Assembly: GCA_003456125.1 (NCBI GenBank)
Contig: DMPD01000171.1
Span: forward strand, 570-12,326
Length of the DNA stretch: 11,757 nt
Direction: 5' to 3'
Origin: Cyanobacteria bacterium UBA8156
GTDB lineage: Bacteria > Cyanobacteriota > Cyanobacteriia > Pseudanabaenales > Pseudanabaenaceae
The position numbers were made by a program, and so were the translations under genes. Below, piece after piece: positions 5,618 to 11,757 of this stretch (positions are counted from its first letter, which is position 1; every line of letters starts with the position of its first letter). Under the pieces are notes generated by a model. That model was given only the letters and a program-made list of their open reading frames with translations. It was not told the origin of the DNA and searched no databases.

Positions 5618-6296
5618 TCTCCAACTCCCTAAAGTTCACGGATTGGGCAATTTCTTGCCAAAATTTTTGCAACTCATTGGCAACAACAACGGGGTGGTGA
5701 TAATGGAAGAAGTGCCCTCCTGTCGGCCACACTCCGCAGCGATCGCCCCCCCGCAGACGCGCCCTCCAGCCGCCGTAGTCTCGGGGCAACACCACCGGAT
5801 CGTCGGCAGCGCCACCGACCCACACCGGTACCCCTGGCAGCCGCCATCCCCAGACCCGATCGCCGCCGGTTGGTGTCCCCAAATCCCGATCCAGCAACAA
5901 TGCTAGGGAGCGGCAAGGAGTCCAATCCTCAACCCCAAAAAACCGTCGGGCCAACCGGGCTAGCGTCACCCACCGTCCGCAGGGAATGGCCAATCGTTGC
6001 TGGGCATAGGCCCGCCAATCGAAGCTGGAATAGGCCCCCAACCCCAGCACCGCCACCGATCGCACCGGCACGTGTTGGGCGACCGCCAAGGCCAACCCCG
6101 CTGCCGCCCCGTGGCCCACCACATGGGTATGGGCAGCGATGGCTCCCGCCGCCGCCACCGCTTCTTGGGGAAGACTCCCCACCGGCCAAACCCAGGTTTG
6201 CACCGGGCCGCTCTTGCCCAACGCCCGCACCAGGGGGCGATCGCTGTATACCCCCACCTCCCCAAGACTGAGGTACGTTACCGTCTCCTCCCTCAT
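5448..6296 (-). CDS. Alpha/beta-hydrolase-like protein, apparent nucleophile lost
   Basis: First gene of the uptake operon, 282 residues as read. Residues about 56-90 resemble the strand-nucleophile-elbow-helix of alpha/beta hydrolases (HVVGHGAAAGLALAVAQH), D165/D166 sit where a catalytic acid is expected, and H195 lies in GGHFFHYHHP, the usual catalytic-histidine region. In relatives I recall a GHGxSGG form of the elbow; here residue 65 is Ala, so a serine nucleophile is not seen and the protein may be inactive or act by ligand binding. The His-rich GGHFFHYHHP (four His in seven residues) is notable beside metal or heme uptake genes. The ATG at 6296 follows AAGGA closely. The last 56 residues overlap the Crp gene in another frame and look unlike the family, so the functional protein may end near residue 226. 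Substrate unknown. Confidence 0.7.
   Translation of the reverse strand: MREETVTYLSLGEVGVYSDRPLVRALGKSGPVQTWVWPVGSLPQEAVAAAGAIAAHTHVVGHGAAAGLALAVAQHVPVRSVAVLGLGAYSSFDWRAYAQQRLAIPCGRWVTLARLARRFFGVEDWTPCRSLALLLDRDLGTPTGGDRVWGWRLPGVPVWVGGAADDPVVLPRDYGGWRARLRGGDRCGVWPTGGHFFHYHHPVVVANELQKFWQEIAQSVNFRELENDTSDDRRVAAVADAAEPRGFAIGASGKPSPWGNGAPARGRAVADRRGIVAGHHLG
5625..5629 (-). promoter_or_regulatory. Ribosome binding site fixing the Crp-gene start
   Basis: GGGAG on the minus strand, 7 nt upstream of the ATG at 5617. It supports starting the regulator inside the preceding ORF instead of at the later in-frame ATGs at 5605 or 5578. Confidence 0.65.
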
Positions 6297-6424
6297 ACCT
6301 TCCTTCTCAATTGCGAGTCGTTCTTGAGTTGTGTACAGGGATAGCCCTGCCCTGCATCCACTTCTTTGCCCATCCTTCCATCCATCTCAAACAAAAATCA
6401 GTCGCAACAAACTACCTGAATTAC

Positions 6425-6453
6425 AGCATAGAGTACTCCGTGGTTTATTGCAA
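6425..6453 (-). promoter_or_regulatory. Candidate promoter of the uptake operon
   Basis: On the minus strand TTGCAA (6453-6448), 17-nt spacer, TATGCT (6430-6425); each box matches consensus at 4 of 6. It would give a 5' UTR of about 120 nt before the ATG at 6296. The -35 box overlaps the Fur-like site at 6448-6468. The leader contains a small perfect hairpin, CAGGG/CCCTG (6336-6349). Confidence 0.4.
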
Positions 6454-6468
6454 GCTATTCTCATTAAG
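6448..6468. promoter_or_regulatory. Fur-box-like sequence upstream of the uptake operon
   Basis: Read on the minus strand, CTTAATGAGAATAGCTTGC matches the 19-bp Fur consensus GATAATGATAATCATTATC at 11 positions; one half-site (AATGAGAAT) is particularly good. It covers the -35 of the candidate operon promoter, where Fur-Fe(II) would repress transcription under iron sufficiency. It also lies upstream of the divergent glycosyltransferase gene. The match is moderate, but the location fits an iron or heme uptake operon. Confidence 0.45.
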
Positions 6469-6526
6469 AAAAGAGACGAGGAGGGAAAGGGTAGGATAGA
6501 AGCCGCTAGCCAAAGAGCTGGAGAAG

Positions 6527-9367
6527 ATGTCGGAGCGAGTCCACTGGGAAAAGGTATTGGCGGCAGACCCCAACTGTGTGGAGGCGTTGTGGCGGTTGGG
6601 GGATCTCTGCTATCGGGAGGGGGAGACAACCCAAGCGTTGATTTACAAGGAAAGGGCCCTCGCGCTGGCCCCCACTTTGGTGGGGGTGACGGTGCACCGG
6701 CAATTGGGGTTGAACCGCTGGCAACAGGGACAGCGGGAACGGGCGGTGGTGGATTTCCAGCGGGCGATCGCCCAGGGGGATACCGAATCCCGGTTCCACT
6801 TGGCGCAGGTGTGGGCGGAACTGGGGGAGATGGGTCGGGCTTTGGCCGGTTACCAAGAAATTTTGGCCCAAGACCCCGAAAACCTGACGGCGTGGCTGAA
6901 CGGGGGGGCGTTGTACCTGCAGCAACAGCAAACCGAGGAGGCGATCGCCTGGTACAGTCAGGCGGTGGCGGCGTACCCCGACCACGGGGAAGCCCAGGGG
7001 CGGTTGGGCAATACTTTGCTGGTGCAGGGAGATTGGGACGAAGCCCGGTTGCATCTGGAATGGGCTTTGGCAAACGATCCCGGCTATATCCCGGCCTACC
7101 TGGATTTGGCGGCGGGGTGGGGGCAAGCCGGCGACCCGGAAACGGCGATCGCCTATGCCCGGATGGCTTTGGCCCTCGATTCCCAAAACGGGGCGGCCTA
7201 CGGGCATTTGGGCAATGCGTACCTAGAACTCAACGAACTGACGGCGGCTCAATCTTGTTTGGAAACGGCCCTGGCCTTGGGCCCCGATTTGCCAGAGGTG
7301 CCGGGCAATTTGGCGATCGCCCTGCTCAAGCAGGGAAAGTATCGAGAGGGGTGGCCCCATTACGAAGGGCGGTGGCGATCGCCCCAGGTACACTGGCCCG
7401 CCTGGGCGACTGCGGTGTGGTCGGGGGAACCGATCCAGCACCTGTTGTTGTGGACGGAACAGGGCTACGGCGATACGTTGCAATTTGCGCGGTTTGTGCC
7501 CTTGGTGCGCGCTCGGGTGCAAACCCTGACGTTGTTGGCACCGGCTCCGCTGCATCCGGTATTGCAGGGGTTGGGGGCGACCCTCACCACGGAACCCATC
7601 CCCCACGATGCGGCTTTGCCCCTCCTGAGTTTGCCGGGATTGTTGGGCATCACCTTGGGGAATTTGCCGCGGCCCCCCTACCTGCAAGCGGCTCCGGTGG
7701 CTTTGCCCAGCAACGGTCAACGACGAATTGGTGTGGTGTGGGCCAGCAAGGCCGGCCACCTCACCGCAGCCCGGCGATCGCTCCCCTTGCCTTTATTGGC
7801 TCCCCTCCTGACCTTGCCCAACGTGCAATGGGTGAGCTTGCAAAAAGAAGTCAGTCCGCCGGAACGGCAACAACTGACGGATTGGGGCGTTCTGCAGCCG
7901 GAGTTGGCGGATTTTGGCGTGACGGCGGCATGGGTGGCGGCCGTAGATTTGGTGGTGGCGGTGGATACGGCGGTGGCCCACTTGGCCGGTGCTTTGGGCA
8001 AACCGGCGTGGATTTTGTTGCCTTGGGCGGCGGATTGGCGCTGGTTGACCGATCGCGAAGATGCGCCGTGGTACCCTGCCGCCCGCTTGTTCCGGCAGCC
8101 GGCACCCGGTCATTGGGAGCCGGTCATCGCCAAGGTTCAGGGGGCTCTCCGGCAAGAACCGACCCAAAGGCCCCCATCGCCGATCGCCATTGGCTGGCAG
8201 ACCGGGCAACAGAGCGGTTGGGAAGTGTTTGGGGCCAACGCCGCGTTGCATCTCCCCCACGCCCATTTGTTGATGCCGCCCCAGGGAGACGATCGCCTCC
8301 TGTCGTTTTATGGCGAACGATGGGCCCGGTTGCGCCGTTCCGCGGCCAATTTTCAGCAATTTGCCGAAGCCCAGGGCGATCGCCCCTTGTTGGTGGCCGG
8401 CACGGTGATCCATCCCCTGGGCAACCATCCCACGGCGGCCATTCTGGAGCAGGTACGGGGTGAGAAAAACGTCGCCTTTTGGTTTGCGGAAGACAGTTCT
8501 TTAACCCCTGCGGAGATTGGGGCCCTCCGGGCGTTTGATGGGGTGATCGCGGGTTCTCAGTGGAATGCAGAAGTGTTGCGGGCGGTAGGGGTGCGAGCCC
8601 CCGTGGTCTGGCAAGGGATCGATCCCAGTTTGTTTCATCCCGCGCCCAAAACCGGCTTGTGGGGCGATCGCTTTGTGATTTTTTCTGGGGGGAAACTGGA
8701 ATACCGCAAAGGGCAGGACTTGGTGTTGGCGGCGTTTCGGTTGTTCTGGCAAAAACACCCCGAGGCGTTGTTGGTGACGGCTTGGCACACCCGCTGGCCC
8801 CAATTCATTGCCGGCATGGATCGCTACACGACGTTGCCGCCCCTTGTGAACGGTACTCCTGCAATTTTGCCCTGGGCGATCGCCAACGGCGTGCCCCCCG
8901 ATGCGATCGTGGATTTGGGCCCCCAGCCCCACGAACGGCTGGCCCCCCTCCTCCGCGAAGCCGATGTGGCCTTGTTTCCCAACCGCGCCGAAGGGGGCAC
9001 CAACCTAGTAGCGATGGAGTGCATGGCCTGCGGCATCCCCACCATCCTTGCCAACAACACCGGACATCAGGATTTGATCACCTCAAATCACAATTACGTT
9101 TTGCGGCAGCAGGGAACCGTACCGCCGGTGGCTCCCATTCGCAGCACGGAGGGCTGGGGAGAATCCGATATCGAGGAAATTTTGGCAACCTTGGAAACCG
9201 TCTACGGCGATCGCCCCACGGCCCAGGCCAAAGGGCAACAGGGGGCCGCCTGGATCGCCCAATACCCCTGGACTCGTCAAATGCAACAATTGGCCGCCGT
9301 TTTGCAAGAGATTTCGCCGCAAAACCCGGAACCGGGCGATCGTCCCGTTTACCGACCGTTGGGATGA
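6527..9367 (+). CDS. TPR protein fused to two glycosyltransferase domains (GT9-like and GT4)
   Basis: A 946-residue cytoplasmic protein. Residues about 5-285 contain about eight TPR units of 34 residues (for example AAYGHLGNAYLELNELTAAQ), which would bind partner or acceptor. The junction LLKQGKYREGWPHYEGRW followed by LLLWTEQGYGDTLQFARF is typical of TPR-heptosyltransferase-like (GT9/GT-B) proteins; the GT9-like C-lobe motif VDTAVAHLAG is at residues 479-488. Residues about 550-930 form a GT4-type domain: WFAEDSSL, SQWNAEVLRAVGV, FSGGKLEYRKG (719-729) and the donor-binding EGGTNLVAMECMACG (E822, E831). It would transfer activated sugars, probably in polysaccharide, S-layer or glycoprotein glycosylation; donor and acceptor cannot be told. 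The start at 6527 has a GGAG only 3 nt upstream, which is rather close. The DUF29 gene follows after 46 nt and may be co-transcribed. Confidence 0.88.
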   Translation: MSERVHWEKVLAADPNCVEALWRLGDLCYREGETTQALIYKERALALAPTLVGVTVHRQLGLNRWQQGQRERAVVDFQRAIAQGDTESRFHLAQVWAELGEMGRALAGYQEILAQDPENLTAWLNGGALYLQQQQTEEAIAWYSQAVAAYPDHGEAQGRLGNTLLVQGDWDEARLHLEWALANDPGYIPAYLDLAAGWGQAGDPETAIAYARMALALDSQNGAAYGHLGNAYLELNELTAAQSCLETALALGPDLPEVPGNLAIALLKQGKYREGWPHYEGRWRSPQVHWPAWATAVWSGEPIQHLLLWTEQGYGDTLQFARFVPLVRARVQTLTLLAPAPLHPVLQGLGATLTTEPIPHDAALPLLSLPGLLGITLGNLPRPPYLQAAPVALPSNGQRRIGVVWASKAGHLTAARRSLPLPLLAPLLTLPNVQWVSLQKEVSPPERQQLTDWGVLQPELADFGVTAAWVAAVDLVVAVDTAVAHLAGALGKPAWILLPWAADWRWLTDREDAPWYPAARLFRQPAPGHWEPVIAKVQGALRQEPTQRPPSPIAIGWQTGQQSGWEVFGANAALHLPHAHLLMPPQGDDRLLSFYGERWARLRRSAANFQQFAEAQGDRPLLVAGTVIHPLGNHPTAAILEQVRGEKNVAFWFAEDSSLTPAEIGALRAFDGVIAGSQWNAEVLRAVGVRAPVVWQGIDPSLFHPAPKTGLWGDRFVIFSGGKLEYRKGQDLVLAAFRLFWQKHPEALLVTAWHTRWPQFIAGMDRYTTLPPLVNGTPAILPWAIANGVPPDAIVDLGPQPHERLAPLLREADVALFPNRAEGGTNLVAMECMACGIPTILANNTGHQDLITSNHNYVLRQQGTVPPVAPIRSTEGWGESDIEEILATLETVYGDRPTAQAKGQQGAAWIAQYPWTRQMQQLAAVLQEISPQNPEPGDRPVYRPLG

Positions 9368-9413
9368 AATCTGCCCTGTGCTATCGTCAAACCGTCAGTC
9401 GGAGGTGATGCCC

Positions 9414-9863
9414 ATGGGTGACGACTTAGCCCTTCTCTACGAACAGGACATTTTGGGTTGGGCCGAGGAGACGGCGGCTCAGCTCCGGGCACGGGATTGG
9501 GAGCACCTCGATCTGGAGCATCTCATCGCAGAGGTGGAAGCCTTGGGCATTTCTCAGAAGAAGGAACTGATCCGCCGCCTGGTGGTTTTGTTGGAACATC
9601 TGCTGAAACGTTTGCATGTGAGTTCTCCCAACGATTACCGCGGCTGGGAGCAAACGATTCGCACCCAGCAGACAGAATTAACGGTGCTTTTGGATGTAGT
9701 GCCAAGTCTGCGCAGCCGCTGGGACATCAGTCTGGATAAGGCTTGGCCCCTCGCTCTGAAAAACGTCCGCCAAGAATATCCATCAATTGTGTTTCCGGCC
9801 CAATGGGAGGGCGATCGCACCATCGAAGCCCTTTTGGATCGGAATTTTGGGTTGCCATCCTAA
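9414..9863 (+). CDS. DUF29 family protein
   Basis: A 149-residue soluble protein of the DUF29 family, abundant and often multicopy in cyanobacteria, with no established biochemical function. The family pattern is clear: LYEQDILGWAEETAAQLRAR, HLDLEHLIAEVEALGISQKK, LIRRLVVLLEHLLKRLH, then DISLDKAWPLALKNVRQEYP and a C-terminal ALLDRNFGLPS. The frame is open from 9378, but ATG 9414 is preferred because GGAGG (9401-9405) lies 8 nt upstream, whereas ATG 9408 would be too close. It lies 46 nt behind the glycosyltransferase gene on the same strand, so they may share a transcript; no functional link is evident. Confidence 0.88.
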   Translation: MGDDLALLYEQDILGWAEETAAQLRARDWEHLDLEHLIAEVEALGISQKKELIRRLVVLLEHLLKRLHVSSPNDYRGWEQTIRTQQTELTVLLDVVPSLRSRWDISLDKAWPLALKNVRQEYPSIVFPAQWEGDRTIEALLDRNFGLPS

Positions 9864-9972
9864 AGCCCAAACTCGGAAAATACGGCACTTGCCGCCAGTT
9901 GGCAGCCCTGGATGGATGACACCGGAAGCCCAATCGGGCGGGTGCTTTGCCTTGGCCGGAAGGGGAACCCGC

Positions 9973-9978
9973 TATAAT
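9973..9978 (+). promoter_or_regulatory. Perfect TATAAT -10 box upstream of the glutaredoxin-MauE gene
   Basis: TATAAT lies 26 nt before the ATG at 10005. The -35 is poor: TTGGCC (9952-9957) at a 15-nt spacing or TTGCCT (9947-9952) at 20 nt. The remaining part of the 141-nt intergenic stretch 9864-10004 holds only short weak hairpins such as GCCCAATCGGGC near 9928-9939. Confidence 0.5.
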
Positions 9979-10004
9979 TCAAAAAGACGGCACGTCTTCA
10001 AGCC

Positions 10005-10796
10005 ATGGAAATCCAAGTTTATCGGATGGTGTTTCCCGATCGGGTCTGTCCATCGGGGGAAAAGGTGGTGGCCCACCTCACCGCGGCTCAGCAGGCATTT
10101 ACGGACATTCCGTTGCGATCGCCCGCAGAAGTAGCCGCCTTCAAGGCCCAGTGGCAAGTGGAAACCACGCCCCAAGTTTTTATCGACGGAGAGCGGATTG
10201 GCGGTTGGGAAGCCTTGTTGGCCCATCCCCAACTGGGGCAGGAGACACCGAAAACTTCCTATGCCCCGGTGGCTTCGGTATTTGGCACGGCGGCCCTGGT
10301 GGCTTGGGCGGCGCGGCTAGGGATGCCGGGGTTTATGGGGATCGCCCTGGCGATGTTGGCTTCCCTCAAGTTGGCCGATCTCGAAGCCTTTACGAAACAA
10401 TTTGCCGAATACGATGCCATCGCCCAGCGGTTTCGTCCCTACGGCAAGGTCTATCCGGTGCTGGAACTGGCCTTGGGCTTGGGGTTCTTAGCCGGGGTGT
10501 GGCCGCTGGGCATCGGCATCGGCTCGCTGGTGTTGGGGGCGATCGGCGCCTACTCGGTGGTAGATGCGGTTTACCTCCGGCAAAAAAAGCTCACCTGTGC
10601 CTGTGTGGGGGGCAACAGCCGGGCCCCGTTGGGACTGGTCACCCTGGCCGAAAATGCGGCGATGATTGGAATGGGCTTGGCTTTGGCATTGGGGGGCATG
10701 GACACCCTACCGGTAGCCCAACGCTCTTTTAGTTCGGCCCTAAATTCGGGACGGGGGGAGCCAATTCCTGCGTTAACCAGGCCAACAACGCGGTGA
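10005..10796 (+). CDS. Glutaredoxin-like domain fused to a MauE/DoxX-type membrane domain
   Basis: A 263-residue membrane protein. Residues 1-75 are a glutaredoxin-like domain: VYRMVFPDRVCPSGEK carries a single cysteine (C15, a CPxG instead of CPxC site), and TTPQVFIDGERIGGWEAL has the thioredoxin-fold cis-proline (P56) and the GG loop. Residues about 88-230 hold four hydrophobic segments typical of MauE/DoxX-like redox membrane proteins, with a conserved C198-x-C200 in LTCACVGGNSRAPLG. Such proteins are thought to pass electrons across the membrane for cysteine redox or cofactor maturation; the partner is not visible here. The ATG at 10005 has no clear Shine-Dalgarno but a TATAAT is upstream. 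The last 22 codons and the stop overlap the convergent phosphohexomutase gene by 68 nt, so the tail after residue 232 may be poorly conserved. Confidence 0.82.
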   Translation: MEIQVYRMVFPDRVCPSGEKVVAHLTAAQQAFTDIPLRSPAEVAAFKAQWQVETTPQVFIDGERIGGWEALLAHPQLGQETPKTSYAPVASVFGTAALVAWAARLGMPGFMGIALAMLASLKLADLEAFTKQFAEYDAIAQRFRPYGKVYPVLELALGLGFLAGVWPLGIGIGSLVLGAIGAYSVVDAVYLRQKKLTCACVGGNSRAPLGLVTLAENAAMIGMGLALALGGMDTLPVAQRSFSSALNSGRGEPIPALTRPTTR

Positions 10797-11757
10797 CCCG
10801 ATCGCCCGTAGCCGCTTCGGCGTACAACCGTAACAGGGGTTCGGTGCCGCTGAACCGCACCATGGCCCAGTCCCCATCGGTCAGGCGGAATTTGTAGCCA
10901 TCCCCCGCGCGGACATCGGCCACGGCGCTCCCGGCGATCTCGGTAAACGGTGCTTGGGCCAAGCGGGTTTCCACTTGCATCCGTGCTGCCGCGTCGGGCA
11001 GCCGCACATCCCGGCGATCGTACACTTTGGTAAAGCCCAACTCCTCTTGCAACCGGCGGTAATACTGCCCCAAATCCTCTCCACTCAGGGCCACCGCTTC
11101 CAACAAATACAGGGCCGATAACAGGGCATCCCGTTCGGGAATGTGGGTGCCGTAGCCAATGCCCCCCGATTCTTCCCCACCCAACAACGTGTTTTGCCCC
11201 TGGGCCCGATTGGCCAGCATCCGTTCGGCAATGTATTTATAGCCCACATGGGTTTCCCAGGTGGACAGATCGTAACGCGCCGCCACTTGGGGCATAAAGT
11301 CCGAACCGCTGATGGTCTTGATCAATTCCCCCTGCACCCCCCGCTTCCCGGCCAAGTGATCGATCAACACCGGGATTAAGATCTGCGAATTGAGGTAGTT
11401 GCCCTCCCCATCGGCCGCAGCAATGCGATCGCCATCCCCGTCAAAGGCCAGCCCCACCCGTAACGCCCCGTCTCCCATCTTGATTGCGGTCAAAAGGGGC
11501 TGTAAATAGGCAGCCAAGGGTTCCGGTGGGTTGCCCCCAAACCACGCATCCGCCTGCCCACGAATCTCTTGGCAGTAAGGCGTATCCGGCAAAGCCAACA
11601 ATTGGGTCAAACCACCGGCGGCCGCCCCGTGCATCGAATCGACCCAAACCCGCAGCCGGCCCGATCCCACCGCCTCTTGAATCGCCGCCAAATCGACTTT
11701 GGGGCGCAGCGCCGCGAGGTAATCCGTCCACGGATTAAACCCTTGCACGGCCCCCCC
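10729..11757 (-). CDS. Phosphoglucomutase/phosphomannomutase family protein (N-terminus beyond right edge)
   Basis: The frame is open from the right edge to a TAA at 10731-10729, giving the C-terminal 342 residues of a protein usually near 480. Alpha-D-phosphohexomutases interconvert hexose 1- and 6-phosphates for glycogen and nucleotide-sugar synthesis. Seen here: the Mg-binding loop DGDGDR (11442-11425), the sugar-specificity loop GGEESGGIG (near 11182-11156; the GEESGG form suggests glucose phosphate), and the phosphate loop RFSGTEPLLRLY (near 10860-10825). The domain-1 phosphoserine loop lies beyond the window. A GTG at 11748 is inside the family's conserved region and is not the true start. 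Convergent with the glutaredoxin-MauE gene, overlapping it by 68 nt. Which hexose it prefers is not settled. Confidence 0.9.
   Translation of the reverse strand, partial: GGAVQGFNPWTDYLAALRPKVDLAAIQEAVGSGRLRVWVDSMHGAAAGGLTQLLALPDTPYCQEIRGQADAWFGGNPPEPLAAYLQPLLTAIKMGDGALRVGLAFDGDGDRIAAADGEGNYLNSQILIPVLIDHLAGKRGVQGELIKTISGSDFMPQVAARYDLSTWETHVGYKYIAERMLANRAQGQNTLLGGEESGGIGYGTHIPERDALLSALYLLEAVALSGEDLGQYYRRLQEELGFTKVYDRRDVRLPDAAARMQVETRLAQAPFTEIAGSAVADVRAGDGYKFRLTDGDWAMVRFSGTEPLLRLYAEAATGDRVTALLAWLTQELAPPVPNLGPN

Larger units (their letters stand above)
4023..11432. repeat. Dispersed HIP1 octamers (GCGATCGC)
   Basis: About twenty copies by eye, for example at 4023-4030 and 11425-11432, with about ten inside the glycosyltransferase gene 6527-9367. 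They are in coding sequence on this self-complementary motif and are a cyanobacterial genome signature, not a mobile element. Only one copy (1108-1115) lies before 4023. Confidence 0.9.

Noticed and set aside
6387..7207. Long minus-strand ORFs opposite the TPR region
   Set aside because: Proline/arginine-rich translations without family features; antisense shadows of the real gene.
6331..8463. A 710-codon plus-strand ORF in another frame across the glycosyltransferase gene
   Set aside because: Its product is low-complexity Gly/Arg/Pro with no domain, while the other frame shows clear TPR and glycosyltransferase motifs. High GC keeps the shadow frame open.
1..11757. CRISPR arrays, tRNA or rRNA genes, transposases
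   Set aside because: I looked for regularly spaced direct repeats, cloverleaf sequences and transposase motifs on both strands and saw none; the only abundant repeat is HIP1.
11746..11757. GTG at 11748 as the start of the phosphohexomutase
   Set aside because: The frame continues open to the edge, and the family's catalytic-serine domain should lie before this point, so the gene is simply cut by the window.

Overview
The window is cyanobacterial DNA. The octamer GCGATCGC (the HIP1 repeat that many cyanobacterial genomes over-use) occurs about twenty times between 4023 and 11432, the sequence is GC-rich, and the gene families fit (TPR-glycosyltransferase, DUF29, short Crp/NtcA-like regulator, glutaredoxin-MauE fusion). 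I cannot name the genus. The first ~1.8 kb looks different: lower GC, only one HIP1 octamer (1108-1115), and a GAF-GGDEF gene that resembles gamma-proteobacterial proteins. It may be acquired DNA, although the whole body of the receptor gene next to it also has just one HIP1 site, near its 5' end.

Layout. (1) 1-254, minus: a small XRE/Cro-type regulator cut by the left edge, with a good promoter whose spacer holds a perfect 12-bp palindrome, suggesting autorepression. (2) 456-1415, plus: a GAF-GGDEF diguanylate cyclase with intact active site and inhibitory site. (3) 1416-1846: a gene-poor stretch with a minus-strand intrinsic terminator, further hairpins and two antisense candidate micro-ORFs. 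(4) 6296-1847, minus: a four-gene iron/heme- or cobalamin-type uptake operon, in order alpha/beta-hydrolase-like protein, Crp-family regulator, periplasmic binding protein and TonB-dependent outer-membrane receptor. A Fur-box-like sequence overlaps a candidate promoter upstream of it. The ABC permease, ATPase and TonB/ExbBD are not in the window. (5) 6527-9863, plus, divergent from the operon: a 946-residue protein with TPRs, a GT9-like domain and a GT4 domain, then a DUF29 protein. (6) 10005-10796, plus: a glutaredoxin-MauE membrane protein with an exact TATAAT upstream. (7) 11757-10729, minus: the C-terminal three quarters of a phosphoglucomutase/phosphomannomutase, which overlaps the preceding gene tail to tail.

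How the genes may work together. The minus-strand operon is a coherent uptake module: the receptor takes a chelated metal or tetrapyrrole across the outer membrane, the binding protein carries it in the periplasm, the regulator is translationally coupled to the binding protein, and the Fur-like site would tie expression to iron. The hydrolase-like protein could modify or hold the ligand, but it appears to lack its serine nucleophile. The glycosyltransferase and the phosphohexomutase both belong to surface-sugar or sugar-phosphate metabolism, but nothing visible links them directly.
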